Shown: positions 15,082-22,678 of the stretch, one piece after another
Numbering within the stretch: position 1 is the first letter of the stretch
Layout of the letters: each line of letters begins with the position of its first letter
Origin: JAUXLW01 sp964195005
GTDB taxonomy: Bacteria > Actinomycetota > Acidimicrobiia > Spongiisociales > SHLN01
NCBI GenBank assembly: GCA_964195005.1
Contig: CAXMOO010000041.1
Coordinates: 1 to 31,711, forward strand
Length of the DNA: 31,711 bases
Direction: 5' to 3'
Notes under the pieces: generated by a model
The model's input: the letters and a program-made list of their open reading frames with translations, nothing else
What the model was told of the DNA's origin: nothing
Databases searched by the model: none
Program-made: the position numbers and the translations under genes

Positions 15082-15539
15082 CAGGATTCCAATGGCGGGG
15101 GGTCGGGAACGGTCGTAAGCCAATCGGTGAGTCGCTCCTTGTCGTGCAACATGTTCGAGATGCCGGTTTCCGAATACTCGTAGTCCGGGCTCCAGAACAG
15201 CGCATCGAAGGGGCAGACCTCCACACAAATCCCGCAGTACATGCAGAGGGCATAGTCGAGGTCGAAGCGGTCGAGCGTGGCTCGGGAGCGGGGACGGCCC
15301 CCTTCCTTGGTCGGGGGCTGCTCCTCCTTGTGACCCTCGATGTAAATGCACCAATCAGGGCATTCCCTGGCACATAACATGCACACCGTGCATGCTTCCG
15401 GATCGAGGGCGATTACCCCGCGGGCCCGGGGCACCGGGGTTTCCTTCACCTTCGGGTATTGGACCGTGGACGGCTTGGTGAACAGCGTCTTCAGCGTCAG
15501 CCCCATGCCTTTGACGAGGCCTTTGCCGGGGATAACCAC
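15081..15539 (-). CDS. nuoI: NADH-quinone oxidoreductase subunit I (operon 1)
   Basis: A 152-residue 2[4Fe-4S] ferredoxin-like subunit that carries electrons in the peripheral arm toward the quinone site. Cluster ligands are Cys50, Cys53, Cys56 and Cys60 (CTVCMLCARECP) and Cys99, Cys102, Cys105 and Cys109 (CMYCGICVEVCP). The GTG start overlaps the nuoH stop by one base (TAGTG). In an enzyme without NuoE, F and G, this subunit is the natural docking point for an outside electron donor such as ferredoxin. It lacks the 60-residue C-terminal extension of the operon 2 copy. Confidence 0.95.
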   Translation of the reverse strand: MVIPGKGLVKGMGLTLKTLFTKPSTVQYPKVKETPVPRARGVIALDPEACTVCMLCARECPDWCIYIEGHKEEQPPTKEGGRPRSRATLDRFDLDYALCMYCGICVEVCPFDALFWSPDYEYSETGISNMLHDKERLTDWLTTVPDPPPLES

Positions 15540-16543
15540 TACAGCACCACCTTGAAAATCGCCGTGACCGCAATATTCGCCAGTGACAGCGGAATGAGAA
15601 CCTTCCAGGCAAGGGTCTGGAGCTGGTCCTCACGGAAGCGGGGGAACGTCCACCGAATCCAGATCATCAAGAAAACCAGCAGGCCAACCTTTCCTGCCAG
15701 CACAAACGGGCCAAAGATGGTGCTGTCCAAGCCCCAGAAGCCATAGCCGCCCAGGAAAAGGGTGGCGGCGATGGCGGACATGGTGAAGATCCCGGCATAT
15801 TCGCCAAGGAAGAATGCTGCGAAACGAAAACCCGAGTATTCGGTCAGATAACCCATCACCAGTTCTGACTCCGCGATGGGCATGTCGAAGGGCGTGCGGT
15901 TCAACTCCGCCAGGCTGGCAATGAAGAAGATGCCGAACCCGAGAATCTGCCCACCGATGAGGTACGGCACCCCCATATCGATCTGGGCCTCGACGATGCC
16001 CACCATCGACAATGTTCCGGCCTGAATCACCACCCCGATGACTGCCAATACCAGGGGCAACTCATACGCGATCAGCTGGGCGGCTGCCCGGATGCCGCCG
16101 ATGAGTGAGTACTTGTTCCCGGAAGACCATCCGGCCATCAACACCGCGAGTGTCGAGAGGGACGAAATGGCGAGAGCGTAAAAGATCCCCAGGTTGAGAT
16201 CCGCCACGATTAGATCAGGGCTGAACGGAATGATCACGAAAACCGCCACGGTCCCTACCAGCGCGACGTATGGCGCCGCCTTGTATACCGTTTGGTCTGC
16301 CGCGGCAGGTACCAGGTCCTCCTTCTGAAAAAATTTCAACCCGTCGGCGATCGGTTGGGCCCAGCCGAATCTGCCGCCTGCGAAATATGGGCCGATTCGA
16401 CTCTGCATGTGGGCAGATACCTTGAGCTCGGCAAAGATGATGGGTAGCACCGCAGCCTGGATAACGATGGCAATGGCGCCCAGTTTGAGGGCCAACAAGA
16501 CCCAGAAGTTGATTTGCGCGCCGACTACCAAGAAATCAAACAC
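15539..16543 (-). CDS. nuoH: NADH-quinone oxidoreductase subunit H (operon 1)
   Basis: A 334-residue, eight-span subunit that forms most of the quinone chamber. Conserved parts are GNKYSLIGGIRAAAQLIAYE, then AELNRTPFDMPIAESELVMG with YLTEYSG. The first cytoplasmic loop is unusual: it reads FAELKVSAHMQSRIGPYFAG where the classical copy at 28969-30027 has WAERKILADMQNRVGPDRAG. I prefer the GTG at 16543, preceded by GGGAGG; a longer frame to a GTG at 16615 adds 24 residues unlike NuoH and has no ribosome-binding site. A 105-base gap separates it from nuoD, the longest inside this operon. Confidence 0.93.
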   Translation of the reverse strand: MFDFLVVGAQINFWVLLALKLGAIAIVIQAAVLPIIFAELKVSAHMQSRIGPYFAGGRFGWAQPIADGLKFFQKEDLVPAAADQTVYKAAPYVALVGTVAVFVIIPFSPDLIVADLNLGIFYALAISSLSTLAVLMAGWSSGNKYSLIGGIRAAAQLIAYELPLVLAVIGVVIQAGTLSMVGIVEAQIDMGVPYLIGGQILGFGIFFIASLAELNRTPFDMPIAESELVMGYLTEYSGFRFAAFFLGEYAGIFTMSAIAATLFLGGYGFWGLDSTIFGPFVLAGKVGLLVFLMIWIRWTFPRFREDQLQTLAWKVLIPLSLANIAVTAIFKVVL

Positions 16544-16648
16544 GGAGGGGCCCTCCCGCGAAGCGGCGCCGGCACATCGGCTGCTCTGTCCCCGCCTGCG
16601 TAGACTCTCCGACACCGCCGGGCAGCGACAATGAGCATTGTTGACAAC

Positions 16649-17845
16649 TCACCGGTCGACGTCTCCCAGCACGAAGTCGAGGCTTCCCAGCAAGGCAATT
16701 AGGTCCGGCACGAGCAGGCCTTTGAGCGCCCAGGGCAGAATTGAAAGGTTCGAAAACGAGGCACTGCGAATCTTGAGCCGGTAAGGGATGCGACCGCCGT
16801 CCGAGACCACGTAGTAGCCCATCTCGCCTTTAGGATTCTCCGCTCGCACGTACGTTTCCCCCCTGGGGACCTTGATGACTCGGGGAACCTTGGCCTGCAG
16901 AGGGCCCGGGGGAATGTCGTCGATAGCCTGATTGATGATCCTCGCCGCCTGACGGATCTCCTCGAGGCGGACCTGGTAGCGATCCCAGCAGTCTCCGTTT
17001 TCGCCCACGGGGATGTCGAATTCGTACTTGTGATACGGCAGGTAGTTCTCATGCTTGCGAAGATCGAAGCCCACCCCGGATGCCCGCAGGTTGGGCCCGG
17101 AAACCCCGAAAGCCATGGCCTTAGCTGCCGGAATCACCGCTACGTCCTTCGTGCGGGCCATGAAGATCTCGTTCCCTGACACGAGGTCCTCGAGATCGTC
17201 GCATATCAGATCCATCCTCGCCATGGCAGCCTTGGTCTCCGCCAGAAAGCCCTGAGGCAGATCCTGGGAAACCTTCTTCATGGTGCTGCCGCCTCCAGCG
17301 GCCGGCTTCACCCCCCCGATGCGGTTGAAGTTGGGATGGAAGCGTCCCCCGGTGACCCCTTCGAGAAGTTCGAGCACCCGCTCCCGCTCCCGGAGGGCGT
17401 GCATGAGCGGAGTGGCAGCGCCAAGCTCGAGCGGGTAGGAGGACATGAATATCAGATGGGAACTGATACGGGCCAACTCGGTGAGGATGAGCCGTATCGA
17501 AAGGGCTCGCTCCGGAACTTCCAGTTCCATCAACCGCTCTAGCGCCGCCATGAGTGGGATCTCATTGGCGAAGCCGGAGACCCAGTCGATTCGGTTAACC
17601 AGGGCAGTCACCTGCGGGTAGGTCCGAACCTCGGCCAGTTTCTCATAGCCGCGGTGCATGTATCCAATGACCGGTTGGACACTCTCGATGCGCTCGCCGT
17701 CGATCTTGGCGACAAGACGCAAGACTCCGTGGGTAGACGGGTGCTGGGGACCGATGTTGAGAGTCATGTCGGCGGTCTGCAGCTCAACGGAAACAGCAAC
17801 CTCCGAGAGGTGGGCCGCCGCCTGCGGATCGAGGGTTTGGCTCAC
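16649..17845 (-). CDS. nuoD: NADH-quinone oxidoreductase subunit D (operon 1)
   Basis: A 398-residue homologue of the 49-kDa subunit, related to the [NiFe]-hydrogenase large subunit, which forms the quinone site with NuoB. Conserved parts are LNIGPQHPSTHGVLRL (29-44), with the quinone-site histidine loop, GYMHRGYEKLAE (61-72), later WDLRK-like GFDLRKHENY, and the C-terminus LGSLDFVLGDVDR. Arg65 in MHRGYEKL aligns, from memory, with the arginine of bovine NDUFS2 methylated by NDUFAF7. The GTG at 17845 overlaps the nuoC stop as GTGA. The longer frame to 17938 lies inside nuoC and is unlike NuoD. Confidence 0.95.
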   Translation of the reverse strand: MSQTLDPQAAAHLSEVAVSVELQTADMTLNIGPQHPSTHGVLRLVAKIDGERIESVQPVIGYMHRGYEKLAEVRTYPQVTALVNRIDWVSGFANEIPLMAALERLMELEVPERALSIRLILTELARISSHLIFMSSYPLELGAATPLMHALRERERVLELLEGVTGGRFHPNFNRIGGVKPAAGGGSTMKKVSQDLPQGFLAETKAAMARMDLICDDLEDLVSGNEIFMARTKDVAVIPAAKAMAFGVSGPNLRASGVGFDLRKHENYLPYHKYEFDIPVGENGDCWDRYQVRLEEIRQAARIINQAIDDIPPGPLQAKVPRVIKVPRGETYVRAENPKGEMGYYVVSDGGRIPYRLKIRSASFSNLSILPWALKGLLVPDLIALLGSLDFVLGDVDR

Positions 17846-18534
17846 TCCCCCTCCTCGCTCTCCGCATTTTCCTGGTCGGCGCCGGCCTCGGGGTTCTCGG
17901 TTGAGGGCTGGTCCTCCACGTCCACCAACCCGGGCCACGGCTTGACCTCACGGCTGAGCAACGGGAACGACTTGCGGAGCGGGAAACCTTCGAAGGCGTC
18001 GGGCAAATACAACTTGGTGAGGTTGGGGTGGCCCTCGAACTCGATGCCGAACATTTCGGCAGCTTCCCGTTCGTGCCAGTTGGCTCCACCGAACACGTCA
18101 ACCAGCGACGCCAACAGGGGATCTTCCTTGGACACATCCGTCGATAGGGTCACCGCGTCGTTGTTCTCAACACTCGACAGGCGCACAAGCACCTCGAAGC
18201 GCTCGGAGACCCGGGACTCGAGCGGATCGCCGACCTCTACCTCATTGCTCCAGTCGATAGCGGACAGGAATGAGAAGAATTCCAGACCTGCCTCACTCCG
18301 CACTTTGTCCACCGACTCGACCCAGGAAACCGCCGGGACCTGCACTTTGGCGTTTCCAAAGTCTGCCGACCATGTGTCGGAGCCCACCAGTGATGCAATC
18401 CGCTCTGCGAACTCGGCGACCGCCGGATCGGAAGAGGTATCCGGTTCAGTCACCCCGGCTACCGATTCGGCACCCTCGTCCACAGCTTCTTCCCCTTTGG
18501 CTGAGACGGCTTCGTCAGGCGGGTTGGTGGTCAC
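17842..18534 (-). CDS. nuoC: NADH-quinone oxidoreductase subunit C (operon 1)
   Basis: The 30-kDa peripheral-arm subunit, about 230 residues. The family signature is GGANWHEREAAEMFGIEFEG, followed by LYLPDAFEGFPLRKSFPL. Both ends are unusually acidic: about 35 residues at the front rich in Glu/Ala and a tail reading ENPEAGADQENAESEEGE. I chose the GTG at 18534, which has GGAG five bases upstream. An ATG at 18558 would add eight residues and overlap nuoB by 44 bases, with no properly spaced ribosome-binding site. It is a separate gene, not the NuoCD fusion of enterobacteria. Confidence 0.92.
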   Translation of the reverse strand: MTTNPPDEAVSAKGEEAVDEGAESVAGVTEPDTSSDPAVAEFAERIASLVGSDTWSADFGNAKVQVPAVSWVESVDKVRSEAGLEFFSFLSAIDWSNEVEVGDPLESRVSERFEVLVRLSSVENNDAVTLSTDVSKEDPLLASLVDVFGGANWHEREAAEMFGIEFEGHPNLTKLYLPDAFEGFPLRKSFPLLSREVKPWPGLVDVEDQPSTENPEAGADQENAESEEGE

Positions 18535-19012
18535 GCTGGCTCCACTTCTCGCGGACATCCTCGTTCGTGATCAGCTCCTGCAGAAGCACGATCCCCTGCA
18601 GCAGTGCTTCGGGCCGAGGCGGGCAGCCGGGCACATACACATCCACCGGAATGATCTGATCAACGCCCTTCGTCACCGAATAGGAGTCCCAGTAGGGACC
18701 GCCGCAGTTGGAGCAGGACCCCATCGAGATGACGTATTTGGGGCTCGGCATCTGGTCGTACAGCCGGCGCAACGCCGGTGACATCTTGTCGGTGAGTGTT
18801 CCGGCCACGACCATCAGGTCGGCCTGGCGCGGGGAAGCCGGCAACGGGATGATGCCGAAACGCATGAAGTCGTACCGGGGGCCCGAGGCTGCCATCAGCT
18901 CGATGGCACAACAGGCCAGGCCGAACTGGAAGAACCAGAGTGAGTACTTACGCGACCAGTTGAGGAGCCAGGAAACCGGCTTGGGGGCGCCGAATTTCTC
19001 GATTATTCCCAA
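18515..19012 (-). CDS. nuoB: NADH-quinone oxidoreductase subunit B (operon 1)
   Basis: A 165-residue subunit carrying the terminal cluster N2 next to the quinone site. Its ligands Cys34, Cys35 (GLACCAIELM), Cys100 (SMGSCSNCGG) and Cys130 (YVPGCPPRPEA) are all present. The start is the TTG at 19012, giving MGIIEKFG, with AAGGGAG seven bases upstream. It overlaps the nuoA end by ten bases. The longer open frame to 19123 is the shadow of nuoA. Confidence 0.95.
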   Translation of the reverse strand: MGIIEKFGAPKPVSWLLNWSRKYSLWFFQFGLACCAIELMAASGPRYDFMRFGIIPLPASPRQADLMVVAGTLTDKMSPALRRLYDQMPSPKYVISMGSCSNCGGPYWDSYSVTKGVDQIIPVDVYVPGCPPRPEALLQGIVLLQELITNEDVREKWSQRDHQPA

Positions 19013-19368
19013 CGGAGAACTCCCTTTCGCACGGTGTAGAGGAGGCCCATCAGGAGGATGCCGATGAAGGCCATCATCTCCCAAAGCGCAAACGCCCCCA
19101 GGCTCTCCAATTCCAGAGCCCACGGAAAAATAAAGACGGCTTCTACATCAAAGATGAGGAAGAGAAGGGCGAAAACGTAGTAGCGGATATGGGTCTGGCT
19201 CCAGCCGCCTCCGATAGGATCGATTCCAGACTCGTAAGTCTCGAGCTTGGCCGGCGTGGGATCGTTGGGTCGGATGAGCGACGCCACCCCCAGCAGCGCC
19301 CCGATCAGAATTGCTCCAAAGGCGCCGAAGGCAAAGACCGTCAGGTATTGGTCGAAGTACTCTGACAA
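19003..19368 (-). CDS. nuoA: NADH-quinone oxidoreductase subunit A (operon 1)
   Basis: A 121-residue, three-span membrane subunit and the first gene of operon 1. The conserved loop, ending KLETYESGIDPIGGG, is followed by THIRYYVFALLFLIFDVEAVFIFPWA, whose FDVE motif is the family hallmark. Translation starts at a TTG at 19368 just after GGAGAGAGG. No ATG is available in a sensible place. A promoter lies about 40 to 70 bases upstream. Confidence 0.95.
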   Translation of the reverse strand: MSEYFDQYLTVFAFGAFGAILIGALLGVASLIRPNDPTPAKLETYESGIDPIGGGWSQTHIRYYVFALLFLIFDVEAVFIFPWALELESLGAFALWEMMAFIGILLMGLLYTVRKGVLRWE

Positions 19369-19400
19369 CCTCTCTCCTCGGCCAACCGGCGCGGCGGACT

Positions 19401-19436
19401 GCGATCGAGTATAGGCATAGGGCCACCCGCTCAGAA
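19401..19436 (-). promoter_or_regulatory. probable promoter of nuo operon 1
   Basis: Minus-strand TTCTGA (19436-19431) and TATACT (19413-19408) are separated by exactly 17 bases. Transcription would start near 19401, leaving a leader of about 33 bases before the nuoA start. TATACT matches five of six consensus bases; TTCTGA matches three of six. Confidence 0.5.
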
Positions 19437-19528
19437 GCTCACCCTGGAAGGCAGTTTCGGGCCGATATCAAGCCCTCCCATGGCCCTTCCGAGGAGGGTG
19501 CTGAACAGCCGCCTCCTAAGCTCGGCTC

Positions 19529-20611
19529 ATGCCGAGCACATGGCCTCCCGACTACACCGGCGCCGGCCTCGTCAACCTGGCGGCGGAGCTGGAAACGAGG
19601 CTCGGCTCCAGGCCCCCCGCCCCGGGCCTCACCAATTCCACCCTGTTACCCGAAGCGGCTACCTACGTGCTGGTGCTGTTCGACGGGTTGGGTGTGGGAC
19701 AACTATCTCACCCGGCAGCCGCCGGCTTGAACTCCAGCCTGGCCGCGACGCTCGACGCCCCGTTTCCCACGACCACCACTGTGAGCCTTGCCACAATCGC
19801 GACCGGACTTCCGCCCGGCCAGCATGGCTTGCTCGGCTATCAGCTGTGGTTGCCCGAGCTCCGGGTAGTCGCCAACACCATCAAATGGACCACACTCTGG
19901 GGTGAAAGGCTCGACTACGACACCGAGGGCCTGCTACCTGAGACTTGCTGGGAGCGCCTCACACAAGCAGGCAGAGAGCCCATCACAGTTCAACCAGGCA
20001 ATTTCCGCGGCTCCGCACTGTCGCTGGCGCTCTACCGGGGGTGCCGATTCGAACCTGCTTTCGGGGCCGAGGAGATCGTCACGGCAACGCTCGACCTTGC
20101 CGACCAACCGGGACGTTTCATATTCACATATGTCCCTCACGTCGACTTCGCGGCCCACGTCTACGGGCAGAATTCCGCCGAATACGAGCGGGCCCTGGCA
20201 ACCGTCAACGCAATCTGGGAAGAGTTACGGCGGCGAATTCCAGCCACTGCAGCTCTGCTTGGTACCGCCGACCACGGGCATGTCGACTTCCGTTTCGAGA
20301 TGCAGATCCGCCTCCCTAAGGAGATCGAAGTGGATCACACGCTGTATGGCGATTCGAGAGTGATGTTCGTCAAAGGGGAACCCATCCCCACTACCGGCTT
20401 GCCTGCCACCTGGATCCCGGCCGCCGGGCTGGAGGATTGGTGGGGACCGGGACCCCGACATCCAAGCTTCGCCGGCCGGGCCCCCGACGGGGTCCTTGTG
20501 GCCGATGACGACGCCTTGATCCTGCACAGCCATAGCGACAAACGGCTGGTGGGACATCACGGCGGCCTGACCGATGCTGAACGCCAGGTGCCGCTGTTGA
20601 TCGGTGCATAG
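19529..20611 (+). CDS. type I phosphodiesterase / nucleotide pyrophosphatase family protein
   Basis: A 360-residue member of the alkaline phosphatase superfamily (PF01663 type). Metal-site and nucleophile segments are in order: Asp52 (VLVLFDGLGVG), the threonine nucleophile cluster PTTTTVSLATIATG (80-93), Asp206 and His210 (YVPHVDFAAHVYG), Asp248 and His249 (GTADHGHVD) and a late His343/His344 (VGHHGGLTDAE). It would hydrolyse a phosphodiester or pyrophosphate bond with two zinc or similar ions; the substrate is not evident. There is no signal peptide, so it appears cytoplasmic. It runs divergently from nuo operon 1 and is the only plus-strand gene between the two complex I operons. No strong ribosome-binding site precedes the ATG. 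Confidence 0.88.
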   Translation: MPSTWPPDYTGAGLVNLAAELETRLGSRPPAPGLTNSTLLPEAATYVLVLFDGLGVGQLSHPAAAGLNSSLAATLDAPFPTTTTVSLATIATGLPPGQHGLLGYQLWLPELRVVANTIKWTTLWGERLDYDTEGLLPETCWERLTQAGREPITVQPGNFRGSALSLALYRGCRFEPAFGAEEIVTATLDLADQPGRFIFTYVPHVDFAAHVYGQNSAEYERALATVNAIWEELRRRIPATAALLGTADHGHVDFRFEMQIRLPKEIEVDHTLYGDSRVMFVKGEPIPTTGLPATWIPAAGLEDWWGPGPRHPSFAGRAPDGVLVADDDALILHSHSDKRLVGHHGGLTDAERQVPLLIGA

Positions 20612-20660
20612 GTGTATTGATCAGGGACGTTGTTGCCAGCGCCTTGCCCCTCGGCTTGCC

Positions 20661-20677
20661 GTCCCCGCTTCGGGGCA
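20661..20677 (+). terminator. hairpin after the phosphodiesterase gene
   Basis: CCCCG (20663-20667) and CGGGG (20671-20675) pair around CTT, flanked by partial GT/AC pairing, about 50 bases past the gene's stop. The stem is short and no T-tract follows. Confidence 0.35.
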
Positions 20678-20755
20678 CCTGAAGCGAACCTACCGTTGAC
20701 ATGCTCCACCCATTCAGGGACGCCGTTCTGTGCGGTGTCGTGGACTAACGGTTAA

Positions 20756-20775
20756 GGCCGCCCCGAAGGGCGGCC
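20756..20775. terminator. bidirectional terminator hairpin
   Basis: GGCCGCCC (20756-20763) and GGGCGGCC (20768-20775) form a perfect eight-pair stem with a four-base CGAA loop (TTCG on the minus strand, a stable tetraloop). It sits between the convergent phosphodiesterase and SnoaL-like genes, 29 bases past the SnoaL-like stop, and could serve both. Confidence 0.65.
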
Positions 20776-20803
20776 CGTATTCAATCCCGGTTCTCGGAAA
20801 CCA

Positions 20804-21226
20804 TTACATCTCGGGTGCGAGCCCGAGCTGCTCCATCATTGCCGCTTGATCCATCACTCCCCAGTGAGCAGTGACCTTGCCGTCGTGAATCTCGAGGATG
20901 TCGATTACCTGGGCCTCGAAGCTCTTGGCGGTTGGCGGAATGCCCATGAACTCGCCCTTGTGGGTACCCGAGGCCGTCACCCGTGCCACAACCTTGTCCC
21001 CTTCGCCGATCATTTCATGCACGGTCATGTGCATGTCCGGAAACGCCGCACCGAACATAGTGAAGAAAGCCTTGGGCGCGTCCGGCCCTGTAGCTGGAAG
21101 GCCGGGGATAATCTCGTGCTCAACGGCGTCCTCCGCAACCAGTTCATCGAACAAATCAAGGTTTCCTCCGTTGATAGCTTCGCTATAGATGCGGTGCGCC
21201 ACCGCCTTGTCGTCTTCGACAGACAT
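20804..21226 (-). CDS. SnoaL-like / ester cyclase family protein
   Basis: A 140-residue NTF2-fold protein of the SnoaL-like type. Recognisable parts are the N-terminal helix (AVAHRIYSEAINGGNLDLFD), ELVAEDAVEHE, the FFTMFGAAFPDMHMTVHEMI segment, VVARVTASGTHKGEFMGIPP and DILEIHDGKVTAHWGVMD. The family includes polyketide cyclases, but most genomic members are of unknown function. There is no polyketide cluster here. The ATG at 21226 follows GGGAGG by nine bases; a TTG two codons upstream is too close to that site. It is transcribed alone, after the complex I operon 2 genes. Confidence 0.85.
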   Translation of the reverse strand: MSVEDDKAVAHRIYSEAINGGNLDLFDELVAEDAVEHEIIPGLPATGPDAPKAFFTMFGAAFPDMHMTVHEMIGEGDKVVARVTASGTHKGEFMGIPPTAKSFEAQVIDILEIHDGKVTAHWGVMDQAAMMEQLGLAPEM

Positions 21227-21303
21227 ACGCAATTACCTCCCTGTGTCGTGCGGCTCGACCCTACAGGACCGGTGAGTCAAGTCCCGAATGCCGCTCACCG
21301 TGG

Positions 21304-21420
21304 CTAGAAGCTCGCGTCAAGGACCTGAACAGGCGCCGGCATCAGCCGAGTGAGGTCGAGTGCGTGGATATCGTTGACTCGCTCCAGGAACCAGCTGTCG
21401 AACGGCTCTTCGGCGAGCTC
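21304..21420 (-). pseudogene. decayed end of an unidentified gene
   Basis: A 38-codon minus-strand stretch reads like the C-terminus of a real protein (EEPFDSWFLERVNDIH, then ALDLTRLMPAPVQVLDASF) and ends at a TAG. Directly upstream in the same frame is another stop (21421-21423), adjoining the end of the bactofilin-like gene, and there is no start codon. It looks like the surviving tail of a gene whose front was lost. I do not recognise the family with confidence. Confidence 0.4.
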
Positions 21421-21424
21421 CTAA

Positions 21425-22678
21425 CTAACTCCCGGGTACGTCGAGCCCGAGTAGTTCCATGCGAGGCCCCACGGCGTCACCGGCCGGCAGGCTGCTCTTG
21501 TGCTTTCGGCGGCTGAACCGGGAACCCTCCCAAACGGCCATCACCCATGCACCCATTCCCCAGATCACAATCAGGAAATAGAGCAAGAAACCCACGAGGG
21601 GCACGAGTCGAAGCACCCGCCAGCCGATGGCCGCCACCACGAAGGCCCCCACCATTTCAAATCGAGACTTGACCAGGCGGCGGCCGAGAGCCACAAGGGG
21701 CGGCACCGCGCCGGCGAAGAGACCAAAGAGCCACAGCCCCAGTGCCAGCAATGCCAGCGGAGCGAGAACAACAGTAAAGAGAGTGACGACGAATGCCACC
21801 GGGACCAGCAGAAAGACGAGCAGACCGACCAGAAACGTGCTTCCCGGCCTCCGCCACACCCGATCGGCCGCTCGCTGCGAAAGGCGAGGAAAAACTCCGA
21901 TGAGCACTATGCCGGTGAACAGCAGGCCAACAAAGCGCAACAGTTGGAACAAGAGACGCAGCGCTCTAACCGAAATGTCGGTGGGGGTTGGCTTGACTTC
22001 GGCCACGAGCCCGACATCTGCCGAGTCGGAGATGTCGGCCCTGGCGCCCCACCCGCGGATATTCTGGGCGAGGACACCCCGGCGATAGCTCACAGCTTGG
22101 CCGACAATGGCGCTGTCTGTAATGGTGAGTCGGTGAACCCCGACGTCGATGTCTCGCTCCACCGCTCCATCGACGTAGAGGCTCCACAACAGCTCTCCGC
22201 GAATCTCCCGCCCCACAGTCCCGCTGTTCCGAGCCGAAACCGCGGCTACCAGCAGATCGCGGCCCACATTGCCGTCCAGTTCGACGCTGCGGCCAAACGC
22301 CATGAGGTCGTCCCCCACCGAGCCGGAAACGTCCACCGTCCAGGCCAGCGCTCGTACCGTGCCCCCCACCTGGCCGGAGATGTCAACGCTCCACGCCAGG
22401 CCGTTCACATCACCCTCGACGACTCCCCGAATGATCAACCGCCGGGTGGTGACGGTGAGATCGCCTTTGATAGTCCCCTCCACGATTACCCTCGATCCGG
22501 CAGCAAAAAGATCCTCTTCCACCACCCGCTCCTCCGGTATGAGCACGGTGCCGGAGGTGGCGACGGCCCCTACCGGGAAGGGCACCACCAGAACCACCAG
22601 CACCCCGAGCCCGAGCAATCGCCCGGCGAAGAGGGCGGCGAAGGCTCTCCTAGAGCGGGAGCGCACTGGTGACGACAT
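21425..22678 (-). CDS. bactofilin-like (polymer-forming) multi-span membrane protein
   Basis: A 417-residue protein. After an N-terminal signal or anchor segment (about 19-40), residues 58-190 form repeats of alternating hydrophobic and Gly/Asp positions (IVEGTIKGDLTV, IIRGVVEGDVNG, DISGQVGGTVRA, DVSGSVGDDLMA, ELDGNVGRDLLV). This is the right-handed beta-helix pattern of polymer-forming (bactofilin-type) domains. Four or five membrane spans follow (about 240-262, 280-322, 342-378), then a basic RRKHK and a short tail. With an exported N-terminus, the beta-helix would lie outside the membrane, unlike classical cytoplasmic bactofilins. The ATG overlaps the end of nuoN by 29 bases, so it appears to be the last gene of operon 2. 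Its role is unknown. Confidence 0.8.
   Translation of the reverse strand: MSSPVRSRSRRAFAALFAGRLLGLGVLVVLVVPFPVGAVATSGTVLIPEERVVEEDLFAAGSRVIVEGTIKGDLTVTTRRLIIRGVVEGDVNGLAWSVDISGQVGGTVRALAWTVDVSGSVGDDLMAFGRSVELDGNVGRDLLVAAVSARNSGTVGREIRGELLWSLYVDGAVERDIDVGVHRLTITDSAIVGQAVSYRRGVLAQNIRGWGARADISDSADVGLVAEVKPTPTDISVRALRLLFQLLRFVGLLFTGIVLIGVFPRLSQRAADRVWRRPGSTFLVGLLVFLLVPVAFVVTLFTVVLAPLALLALGLWLFGLFAGAVPPLVALGRRLVKSRFEMVGAFVVAAIGWRVLRLVPLVGFLLYFLIVIWGMGAWVMAVWEGSRFSRRKHKSSLPAGDAVGPRMELLGLDVPGS

Noticed and set aside
17654..18781. 375-residue plus-strand frame
   Set aside because: It is antisense to nuoD, nuoC and nuoB of operon 1. High GC content keeps the opposite strand open.
21500..22672. 390-residue plus-strand frame
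   Set aside because: It is the antisense shadow of the bactofilin-like gene and is full of His, Gln, Arg and Glu without any domain.
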